Translations under genes and position numbers: made by a program
The notes under the pieces: generated by a model
Database searches by the model: none
Seen by the model: the letters and a program-made list of their open reading frames with translations, nothing else
Told to the model about the DNA's origin: nothing
Source: Candidatus Obscuribacterales bacterium
GTDB lineage: Bacteria > Cyanobacteriota > Vampirovibrionia > Obscuribacterales > Obscuribacteraceae
Direction: 5' to 3'
Length of the DNA stretch: 64,000 nucleotides
NCBI GenBank assembly: GCA_019637435.1
Contig: JAHBVO010000003.1
Location: forward strand, 434,001-498,000
Part shown: one piece after another, positions 57,217-64,000 of the stretch
Numbering within the stretch: position 1 is the stretch's first letter
Layout of the letters: the number at the start of each line of letters is the position of its first letter

Positions 57217-58167
57217 GTGCAGAGTCGCATGGAATCATTATCTCGCGCGATCTCGTTTGCCGTTATGTCCAATTGGATGCGCGTTTCAGTTCTCGCTATA
57301 GCTGTTTCGCTGATACCATTTTCTGCGTCAGCGCAGCAAAACAGTACAGCAGCTAACCCGTTCGGGAAGCCGATGATGCCTGCATCTCAGGCGGCAGCGA
57401 AAGCGGTTTCTACTAAAAATGAAAGTGGTGCTGCTCGCAAAACATCAGCATTCGTTTCTCCTTCTCCAGGAGGCGCAACATCTGCGCAGCCGGCGAAACC
57501 GGCACCACAGGCTGCTGTCTCGCAGAGCCCGCACCTGCAAGGAGTGATTCAACACAGTGACACGCTTCCACCCCTGCCCGCGAAATATCGAGCCGGTGCT
57601 TTCTTTGGAGCATACGGATTGCCCTCTCCAACCGGTCAGCGTGAGCCTCGCGTCAATGTTCAATTTAAAATTCCAGACTGGTTGGCCGGTAAATGGGAGC
57701 GCAGTCATTCGATCGAAACGCAGAGAACCGAGTTGCCATCTAATAAGGCGTTGAAGCCGGCAGGGTTGACAACAGCGAAATCGCAAGATGTTTTCGGCAC
57801 CTATCGCGATAAAACTGGACAGATATGGCAAGTCTTTTCTTCCGATCATGCGACCGGAGAAATCGATCGCGGCGAGTTTGTCGACCGGCACACAGTCACG
57901 AAATACAATCTCGACGTCCTCAACGCGAGAACCGCCGTTGTTGAGGTGCGCGCGTTTCACTTGATCGTCAGCAAGAAGACGCAGCGCATCGTTCAAAGCT
58001 ATCAGGACGAAGAATTCAACACATACAATTTACTCGGCGAGGGTGTGGTGAAGACCGACAGTTCCGTCAAAGTTTTCGATGGGGACGGCAATCCGCAGCT
58101 CCTGACGCGGGGCAGCTCGGATGTTGTCAGAATCAGCCGTTTCGAAGATTTACAGGCGCCGAGATAG
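57217..58167 (+). CDS. Secreted hypothetical protein downstream of mnmG
   Basis: A 316-residue protein with an N-terminal signal (MRVSVLAIAVSLIPFSASAQQ, about 21-41), a Pro/Ala/Ser-rich stretch (about 45-115) and a beta-rich domain (about 140-310) with no recognised motif. The GTG at 57217 follows AGGAAG by about seven bases, and starts only two bases after the mnmG stop, so it is probably in the same transcript; ATG 57229 is an alternative. The sequence FRVDVFGTYRDKTGQIWQVFSS-type strands look like a small beta barrel. Function unknown. Confidence 0.8.
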   Translation: MQSRMESLSRAISFAVMSNWMRVSVLAIAVSLIPFSASAQQNSTAANPFGKPMMPASQAAAKAVSTKNESGAARKTSAFVSPSPGGATSAQPAKPAPQAAVSQSPHLQGVIQHSDTLPPLPAKYRAGAFFGAYGLPSPTGQREPRVNVQFKIPDWLAGKWERSHSIETQRTELPSNKALKPAGLTTAKSQDVFGTYRDKTGQIWQVFSSDHATGEIDRGEFVDRHTVTKYNLDVLNARTAVVEVRAFHLIVSKKTQRIVQSYQDEEFNTYNLLGEGVVKTDSSVKVFDGDGNPQLLTRGSSDVVRISRFEDLQAPR

Positions 58168-58437
58168 GTTTAGTCCATGAAAGTGCAGCTGATAAAACTG
58201 CAAACATTCGTTCGAAAAATTTCTGTCAAGTTACACAACATTCGCCCTCCGCGATGTTATTACTGTATATATCTGCGGGTAGATAGTTAGCAGTGATACG
58301 TTTGCGCTTGTCATCTTGGCGACGAAATGTGGCAGGAAACGGCAACACTGGCTGTTTTAGCTTGTGTCCAGGCGGGGAACGTAAGTAAGTGAAAGCAATC
58401 AGATTATTCGCACAAAAAAGAGGTTGGTCCAATTCCG
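58168..58437. other. 270-base intergenic region
   Basis: No gene or clear terminator is seen between the secreted protein and the MshEN-TPR gene. Promoter elements are expected for the latter; TATATAT-like sequence occurs near 58265. Confidence 0.4.
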
Positions 58438-60912
58438 GTGAGCTTCTTCAAACCAAAACAGTCCACAAATAAGCCTCAAGATGTGATGATTGGCGAGCTT
58501 CTTGTGAAGGCGCAAATTATCAGTCAGAAGCAGCTCGACGATTGTGTCAGACAGTCGGGCATGAAGCGCCTGCATCTCGGGCAGATGCTAATGATGTCCG
58601 GCTACATTACTCCCCGCGATCTGCAAGCGGCGATGGATGCCCAGACGATGTTGCGGGATAATCTGATCGACGGCGAGATGGCTGTCAAATGCCTGAGAAT
58701 GGCTTACAAACAAGGTCTTACATTTGCCGACGTAGTAAATAATCAGCAAGCGATCGACCAGGAGAAAGCGGATTCGGCGGTCTGGACGCTTGGTCATCTG
58801 TTGCACGAAGCGGACGTCGCGACGCAAATGCAGCTGGATGCGGCTTATCAGCGGAGCAACGCAACGAATATTCCGACTGGTCGGATATTGATTTTGAACG
58901 GCGTTATCAACGAGCATCTGCTGTCGCGGGCGCTCGATTTGCTGGTGAAGGCGCGCGATGAGGTCTGTACTCGAGAAGAAGCGGTTGAAGCGATGCGCGT
59001 CGCCGCTGGAATGTCGCCCGGAACTCCCCTGACTCAAAGTCTGCTTTTGCCGAGTGCCAGCAAGCGCCCGCGGCTCGGGCAGCTGATGTTGGCTGCTGGA
59101 ATCATGAGCGAAACCGATGTTATGAACGCCGTCGAGTTCGGGTTGACCTATAACATTATGATCGGTCAGGTCATGGTCGAGCAGGGCTACGTGTCCGTTC
59201 ATATGGTCGAGGCTGCGCTGGAGTTGCAGCGCTATGTGGAAGATGGGCAGATTGACGAGGCTCGTGCCGGTGATGTGCTTGAAAAGGTTTATCATGGCAA
59301 TGGCAATGTTAACGACCTGATTACGAGTCTCCAACCGGTTCTTCGCATGGCTGCCGATAGTCAGCCGAAGCTCTCATTTGAAAAACTGCTTACACTGGCT
59401 CGCGTTGTATCGCAGGAGCAGATTCATGAGGCGTTCGACATTTGCCGGCAAACTCCGGAAGCGCTTGCGAAGATTCTGTGCCTGACTGGTTTTATCGAAG
59501 CCAGTACACATGACTCCGTACTGCGGTGTCACGAGCTTCTCGAGTCTGGACGCCTGACTCAGGACGATGCGCTCGTTGCTCTGGACTATTGTTTCAGCAA
59601 GAGTACCGGATTCGATGAGGCTTTGAGTGACCTGGGCTGGTCGGATCATGGGCTGGCGCATAGTGAGCATGCCCAGCTCGCCCACGAACAAGAATTCGAT
59701 CCCGACCGAACTGCCGATGAGATGCCGGTTCTTGCTGGAGACGCCGTTCCTGGTTTCAATCTTCTCGATCACTTCGGACTGGGTGGTGGAGATTCGGAAA
59801 GCACCGAGGCAGAAGAGCCTGCGGTGGCTGATGAACCGGAAGAATACGCACCGGCTGCGCCAGGCGCGGACGAGGAAGAGCAACAAGAGCCGGAGCCTGA
59901 GCCGGTTGCCGAAGAACAAGATGACAATTCATGGGCGCTTCCGGATGATTCCGGGGAAGGTCCTTCCCTGTCCAGCATGGGAGTCGCGACCAGCGATATA
60001 GCCGTAATCAGTTTTACCGAACAAATCCTGGAAGACCCGATGAGCAATGTTGCCGAGCCGCCTGGCGGCAAGTTGGCAAACATTCTCGACCGATTGGCTG
60101 ATGGCGAAGAAGAAGATGCCGCGCCGGCTTCCAACGGATCGAGCTCATCCGAGAATGGCGACTCCGCTGTTTCGTCCAATGGTGGTGGAAACGGCGCCGG
60201 CGCCTTGCCTCCTCCGAAAGAGTTGAAGAAGCTCGACCCGGCTGACGCCAGACCGCTCGGACCGCTCGGGCGTGTTCGACCGGATCGCAACGCGCTGCGT
60301 GAGCAGGAGATGACGATTGCGCCTCAGCGCATGAAGATCGACGAAGCACAGCTGCTGTCGAAAACCGAAATGGAAGCGGTTCCGGAGCCTGAGACCGACA
60401 AAAAAGCGGCAGTGGGTGCCGCGATGTACCGGCTGGCAGAGAGCTATTTCGAGCAGGGTGACTTCTCCGAGGCCCAGAAGATTTACGAGAAGATTCTTGC
60501 GATCCGCCAGGCGGAGCTGGGTAGCCAGCACATCGAGCTGGTCGATGACTTGAATAAGCTAGCGGAAGTGCTGTGGGTGCAGGGCAATTTCAGGCAGGCT
60601 GAGCCTTTTGTTCGCCGCGCCGTGACGATTTTGGAAACAACTCAACCGGTCGACCCGTTGCGTCTGGCTGAGGGACTGCGGATTTTGGCAGGTTTGTTCT
60701 TCCAGCAAGGGAAGTTCGAGCCGAGCATTCCGTTCCTCGAACACGCCCTGCTGCTCAAGAAAGCGTCGCTCGGTGAAGACCATCGAGACGTCGGTAATTT
60801 GCTGCGAGAATACGCGAAGTTGCTTAAGAAGATGGGGCGGACCGCCGAAGCTGAGAAGCATTACCTGCAAGCGAAGAAGATTCTGGCGAAGAATCCCGAG
60901 CCGGAAGAGTAG
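58438..60912 (+). CDS. Protein with four MshEN/GspE-N-like modules and C-terminal TPRs
   Basis: An 824-residue cytosolic protein. The first 380 residues contain four repeats of the GspE/PilB/MshE N-terminal type, with the pattern 'hGELLVKAxhIxxxQLDxAhxxQ...LGxhLhxxGxI' (about 17-70, 118-175, 210-265 and 318-375). In MshE this fold binds cyclic di-GMP. A Glu/Pro/Ala-rich linker (about 420-640) follows, then TPRs (AEPFVRRAVTIL, SIPFLEHALLLKKASLGEDHRDVGNLLREYAKLLKKMGRTAEAEKHYLQA) of the kinesin-light-chain type. The start is a GTG at 58438; GAGG lies farther away than usual. Role unknown; a scaffold controlled by a second messenger is a possible reading. Confidence 0.85.
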   Translation: MSFFKPKQSTNKPQDVMIGELLVKAQIISQKQLDDCVRQSGMKRLHLGQMLMMSGYITPRDLQAAMDAQTMLRDNLIDGEMAVKCLRMAYKQGLTFADVVNNQQAIDQEKADSAVWTLGHLLHEADVATQMQLDAAYQRSNATNIPTGRILILNGVINEHLLSRALDLLVKARDEVCTREEAVEAMRVAAGMSPGTPLTQSLLLPSASKRPRLGQLMLAAGIMSETDVMNAVEFGLTYNIMIGQVMVEQGYVSVHMVEAALELQRYVEDGQIDEARAGDVLEKVYHGNGNVNDLITSLQPVLRMAADSQPKLSFEKLLTLARVVSQEQIHEAFDICRQTPEALAKILCLTGFIEASTHDSVLRCHELLESGRLTQDDALVALDYCFSKSTGFDEALSDLGWSDHGLAHSEHAQLAHEQEFDPDRTADEMPVLAGDAVPGFNLLDHFGLGGGDSESTEAEEPAVADEPEEYAPAAPGADEEEQQEPEPEPVAEEQDDNSWALPDDSGEGPSLSSMGVATSDIAVISFTEQILEDPMSNVAEPPGGKLANILDRLADGEEEDAAPASNGSSSSENGDSAVSSNGGGNGAGALPPPKELKKLDPADARPLGPLGRVRPDRNALREQEMTIAPQRMKIDEAQLLSKTEMEAVPEPETDKKAAVGAAMYRLAESYFEQGDFSEAQKIYEKILAIRQAELGSQHIELVDDLNKLAEVLWVQGNFRQAEPFVRRAVTILETTQPVDPLRLAEGLRILAGLFFQQGKFEPSIPFLEHALLLKKASLGEDHRDVGNLLREYAKLLKKMGRTAEAEKHYLQAKKILAKNPEPEE

Positions 60913-61016
60913 AACGCACGCATGCGCTCTGAAATGTCCGGCGCTTTGAAAGCAGTCGTGTTGTAGAATGCATCTGTTGATCACTCTTCGGCTTCCGATC
61001 GATTGTGGGTAATCTC

Positions 61017-61670
61017 ATGAGAATTCAAACACCTCTCGCGCTTTCAGTCTTATTTGCGACGACGATTTCTTTCTGTGCAGCCGGCGCGAACAGCGCTTTT
61101 GCGCAGCCGCAAGCGCAAGGGGAGCCTGATCCCTCTCTGCTGAAACGGCACGCTCCTACCGACTCCGATGCGGCGGTCGAACTTAAGGAGTTTCATGGGC
61201 AGGGCATCTCGGTGAAATATCCCGCCGGTTGGGAAGTTATTTCGGATGTGCCTGAGCCGCGAGTACTGCACGTAAAAACACTGGGCGGCAAGGTGAATGC
61301 CAGTGTAACGGTACAGGACCTGCCGGATGACACATCCCTGGATGACTACAAAGAAGCCACCACGCGTGATATCACTGAGGAGGCTGGGCAAATTCATCCG
61401 GAAAAACTTTCGGAGGAAACCACTCACCTCGGTGAAATGCCGGCATGGAAGTTGGTGTACTCAATCAAAGTTCCGGACAGTAAACCGGCTTCGTCTGCCA
61501 AGCAAACTTTGTTTGTCGCCGTGAAGGACGGTCGCGGATACCTGCTTTGTTGCACCGCATTTGATGCGCTTCCCGGCAAGTTTGACGGCGTTTTCAGATC
61601 TATGGCAGACTCGATGAAGGTTGATTCGGGGGCTGCAAAAGCGGCTCCGGCTGCGGATGCCCCCAATTGA
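61017..61670 (+). CDS. Secreted PsbP/DUF1795-like protein
   Basis: A 217-residue exported protein with a signal peptide (about 1-29, LALSVLFATTISFCAAGANSAFA). The domain (about 55-200) begins FHGQGISVKYPAGWEVISDV and continues with VHVKTLGGKVNASVTVQDLPDDTSLDDY and LHQTLFVAVKDGRGYLLCCTAF-like strands, typical of the PsbP-like fold (DUF1795-like). An Ala-rich tail follows. The chosen start is ATG 61017; a GTG at 61005 is in frame. Its 3' end overlaps the convergent ferritin-like gene by 71 bases. Function is unknown, but members are common in cell envelopes. Confidence 0.8.
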   Translation: MRIQTPLALSVLFATTISFCAAGANSAFAQPQAQGEPDPSLLKRHAPTDSDAAVELKEFHGQGISVKYPAGWEVISDVPEPRVLHVKTLGGKVNASVTVQDLPDDTSLDDYKEATTRDITEEAGQIHPEKLSEETTHLGEMPAWKLVYSIKVPDSKPASSAKQTLFVAVKDGRGYLLCCTAFDALPGKFDGVFRSMADSMKVDSGAAKAAPAADAPN

Positions 61671-62151
61671 AATATCGAATCATCAGGGGGAGCAGCATGT
61701 GTCCCTGAACGATGCGGTGGAAGTAATCCTCATGAGAAAGTTCGACTTCCGAAAGTTCGAGTAGCTGTTCTTTCATCTCAAGCAAACCCAGTTGCTCTGC
61801 GTGTTGCGCGGCGACGAAGTATTCTTGCGTATTGGCATTTTCCAAACGTCCGGCAAAATACATCGGTAGAAACCAGCCCGTAAGAAAGCATCCAATGAAT
61901 GCTGAGAGCCCGATGCACGACATCATGAATTCTCGCCAACACTGCGGTTTCCCGTCGAGCTGGTCGAGCATCTGTCCAACGAGAGCGCGATGTGTCCACT
62001 CATCCGTTTCAATTTTGTGGATGTCTTTCTTTTGCTGCGGATCGCGCACCGAGCGCCAGTGTCCTGCGTAGGCGTAAGCTGCGGCGAGTTCGCCCGAGTA
62101 AGCCATATGGAGAATATGGATGAGGGCTTTTCGATGTTCTACTGCGTCCAT
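61600..62151 (-). CDS. Ferritin-like/COQ7-type diiron protein
   Basis: A 183-residue membrane-associated protein of the ferritin-like diiron kind. HMAYSGELAAAYAYAGHWR and IETDEWTHRALVGQMLDQL carry the E and ExxH ligands of the first helix pair; EYFVAAQHAEQLGLLEM and ELSEVELSHEDYFHRIV give the second pair. A membrane-like segment (IGLSAFIGCFLTGWFLPMYF, about 78-98) sits between them. This layout resembles demethoxyubiquinone hydroxylase (COQ7) but is divergent. ATG 62151 (MDAVEH) is preferred; a TTG at 62181 would add ten residues. The C-terminal 25 codons overlap the convergent PsbP-like gene. Confidence 0.78.
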   Translation of the reverse strand: MDAVEHRKALIHILHMAYSGELAAAYAYAGHWRSVRDPQQKKDIHKIETDEWTHRALVGQMLDQLDGKPQCWREFMMSCIGLSAFIGCFLTGWFLPMYFAGRLENANTQEYFVAAQHAEQLGLLEMKEQLLELSEVELSHEDYFHRIVQGHMLLPLMIRYFNWGHPQPEPLLQPPNQPSSSLP

Positions 62152-62295
62152 AATTGGTCTACCGTTTTCATCGTGCTTCAATTATTGCACTTGGAAATCA
62201 CGCGCGCCGAACTGAAGCAGATCCGTTAAGAATCGCTGAAACCAGCAATAGTCGAACACTGATAGCCGTGCCGGTGGAGGTTGCTGGCAACGGTT
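62152..62295. other. Short intergenic region
   Basis: About 140 bases between the ferritin-like gene start and the LysM gene stop on the same strand, with no supported feature. A promoter for the ferritin-like gene could lie here. Confidence 0.4.
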
Positions 62296-63999
62296 TTAAA
62301 GCGACCGCGCTACGGCTGTCAAACCTTGAGACAGGTTGTCGGTGTCGGTAATCGCGGTTGCTTTGCCGAGCTGACTTGTCTTGGCTCCTGCTGCGGCTGC
62401 TTCACTAGCCGCGGAGTTCTGGGCGACTGGGTTGGTTGCGACTTCGGTGGGTAATGTGGTGGTGTTATGGGTGGTGGCTTCTAGCGCTGATGGTTTAGCA
62501 TGGGCCAGATGATTGCTGTCTGGTGCGGATGGTTTTGCGTGAGCTAAATGATCGCCGGCAGGTGCGTGGGGTCCATCAGCCACATGGTGGGCGGTTTTGG
62601 GAGCGTGTGAAACGGGGTGGTGCGCGTTGCTGACCGTGTTCGTGGTTGGAGAATGTGTCGGCGCGGGAGTGTGAGTGGATGGCGCAGCGTGTGCGACCTG
62701 CATATGACTGCCGCCATCAGGGATTGCAAGGTTTTGACCAGGATGGATCAGATCAGGATTGGTGCCGATTGTTCCCGCGTTTTGCTCGTAAATCGATGGC
62801 CAGTTTTTGCCGCCGCCAAGGTGATCTTTAGCGATATTCCAGAGATTGTCACCAGGTTTAACTAAGTACTCGGATGGGTTGGAAGCAATGTTTTCAGCGC
62901 CGCCAGGCAGCTTCAAGTCCGTTCCCGAAAAGATCAAATCGGGGTTGCTGCCGATTGCGTCTTTGTTCAAGTCGTAAATTTCTGTCCAGCGCTGACCGGA
63001 GCCGAGGTGATCTCTGGCGATATTCCACAAGTTGTCGCCTTGTTGCACGAGATGATGCGGCTGTGCATCGCCGGTGGTGGCAATCTCGGTGCCACTCCCG
63101 GTGGTGCCGTCGTTGCCGGGGAGCGAGCCGCGCCCATCGGTTTCAACGCCTGAACCTTGCATGCTGCCAGCGTTTTGCTGCATGGATTGCATGCTGCTCT
63201 CGCCGCCGGTCTGAGCTGGACGCATCTGAGTATATTGCTGCTGCCACTGTTGCGGAGCGATTTGACCGCCAGCAGACTGCATTTGAGCTGTTGGAACTTG
63301 CGAACCGCCAATTGTGGGACCGAATGACCCTTGTTGGTTTTCCATTGCCAGGAATTTGTTTGAATTCCAGTCGACATTCATTGCATTGCCGTGTATGACC
63401 TGGTTTCCGTCCATGGAAGTCATTTCATACATTGAGCCGCCGGGACCGACGTTGCCACCGATGTCGAACGTTTGCGCGGTGAAGGGCTGGTGTTCGAGGC
63501 TCAGTGTGACAGGGCTTCCGACAGCGCTGGCGGCTTTGCCGCCGTCCATCAAGCTCTGTTGAAGTAAAGTCTGGAACGGGTTGTTCGCGCCCATGGTCGT
63601 GAGCGTCATCGGGAAGTCGTGCATTACGACCGTCGCCAGGGTTGTGAACGCATTTTGCGCGGCTGCCGCCCACAAGGTCGGATCGAGCAGAGCCATTAAA
63701 CCGCCATCGGCAGGGAAGAAGAAGGCCATGAGCGCGGAGAAGAAATCACCTACGATTCCGGTCAATCCGGGCATCTTCAAGATCATTTGAACGAGTGGCG
63801 AAATCGGCTCGCCGCCCGGAGGCATTGCGCCGGCGAGGGCGCCCTGCTCAAGCCCTGGCATGAGTCCTTGTTCCAGACCGGGCATCAGTCCCTGTTCCAG
63901 ACCGGGTGTGAAACCTTGACCGGCGGTGAGCCCCTGTTCCAGACCCGGTGTTAATCCCTGGCTCAGCGAGCCCGGTTGGGTAATCGCTGATTCAACTCC
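62296..63999 (-). CDS. LysM-repeat protein, 5' end outside the window
   Basis: A partial protein of at least 568 residues; the frame stays open to the right edge, so its true start is beyond 64000. The visible N-terminal part has repeats of TPGLEQGL and MPGLEQGL (about six) and then a Met/Gly/Gln-rich region. Two LysM domains (HHLVQQGDNLWNIARDHLGSG...LKLP and EYLVKPGDNLWNIAKDHLGGG...LAIP) follow; LysM binds peptidoglycan or chitin-like glycans. After them comes a long Thr/Pro/His/Ala-rich tail. Between the two LysM domains and the N-terminus a Gln-rich stretch (QMQSAGGQIAPQQWQQQ) occurs. No signal peptide can be checked because the N-terminus is missing. It is probably surface-attached. Confidence 0.85.
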   Translation of the reverse strand, partial: GVESAITQPGSLSQGLTPGLEQGLTAGQGFTPGLEQGLMPGLEQGLMPGLEQGALAGAMPPGGEPISPLVQMILKMPGLTGIVGDFFSALMAFFFPADGGLMALLDPTLWAAAAQNAFTTLATVVMHDFPMTLTTMGANNPFQTLLQQSLMDGGKAASAVGSPVTLSLEHQPFTAQTFDIGGNVGPGGSMYEMTSMDGNQVIHGNAMNVDWNSNKFLAMENQQGSFGPTIGGSQVPTAQMQSAGGQIAPQQWQQQYTQMRPAQTGGESSMQSMQQNAGSMQGSGVETDGRGSLPGNDGTTGSGTEIATTGDAQPHHLVQQGDNLWNIARDHLGSGQRWTEIYDLNKDAIGSNPDLIFSGTDLKLPGGAENIASNPSEYLVKPGDNLWNIAKDHLGGGKNWPSIYEQNAGTIGTNPDLIHPGQNLAIPDGGSHMQVAHAAPSTHTPAPTHSPTTNTVSNAHHPVSHAPKTAHHVADGPHAPAGDHLAHAKPSAPDSNHLAHAKPSALEATTHNTTTLPTEVATNPVAQNSAASEAAAAGAKTSQLGKATAITDTDNLSQGLTAVARSL

Positions 64000-64000
64000 T

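Overview
The window reads as one contiguous stretch of a bacterial chromosome with about 54 protein genes, moderate GC and clear Shine-Dalgarno sites (AGGAGG, GGAGG). I see no tRNA, rRNA, CRISPR array, prophage or recognisable transposase. The mix of genes (a Ser/Thr kinase fused to TPRs, MshEN-like repeats fused to TPRs, LysM repeats, many small secreted or membrane proteins, an MxaR/MoxR-type operon, polyhydroxyalkanoate enzymes, class I pyrC, rhomboid, PlsC, HtpX) suggests a Gram-negative-type heterotroph. It reminds me of the non-photosynthetic relatives of cyanobacteria (Melainabacteria/Vampirovibrionia, Obscuribacter-like). That placement is a guess from overall gene style, not from a marker tree.

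Layout. 0-3.7 kb: OmpR-type response regulator, a small unknown gene and a PAS histidine kinase. 3.7-4.3 kb: 209-bp tandem repeats. 4.4-11.05 kb (minus): a tightly coupled seven-gene MoxR operon: MoxR ATPase, DUF58, YwqK-like repeat protein, VWA, TPR, VWA, and a BatD/MxaA-like protein. 12.3-13.2 kb: a 68-aa Cys-rich protein with an IF1-like helix and an unknown gene. 13.3-16.9 kb: two inverted arrays of 102-bp hairpin repeats bracketing a GH130 glycosidase and a PLD-nuclease/HTH fusion. 17.2-22.3 kb (minus): ClpP-like protease, 3-hydroxybutyrate dehydrogenase, patatin, PHB-depolymerase-like esterase, secreted unknown. 22.4-25.6 kb: a paired palindrome, rhomboid, PlsC, CYTH. 25.7-27.7 kb: a solo ClpB-like AAA+ gene between structured UTRs. 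27.7-28.2 kb: palindromic repeats. 28.3-36 kb: unknown, M24 peptidase, APH-like kinase, MscS, PepA, His/Gly-rich protein. 36-40.4 kb: PP2C, CPA2/KefB antiporter with a small coupled membrane protein, GNAT with a basic tail. 40.4-43.7 kb (minus): pyrB-pyrC-membrane protein-P-loop kinase operon. 44-47.8 kb: small membrane protein, fatty-acid-hydroxylase-like protein, a MurF-like pseudoenzyme, a DCC-like protein. 48-52.5 kb: Ser/Thr kinase-TPR, more palindromic repeats, HtpX. 53-55.1 kb: two unknown convergent genes and a CYCXC-type exported protein. 55.3-64 kb: mnmG, secreted protein, MshEN-TPR protein, PsbP-like lipocalin-sized secreted protein, ferritin-like protein, and a LysM protein truncated by the window edge.

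The most notable unexplained structure is repetitive. There is a dispersed, intergenic module (about 50-bp palindrome, 80-110 bp spacer, then a CATATAGTAG tail) at four loci. There is also the pair of inverted 102-bp arrays around the PLD-HTH gene. Both would repay a genome-wide search.
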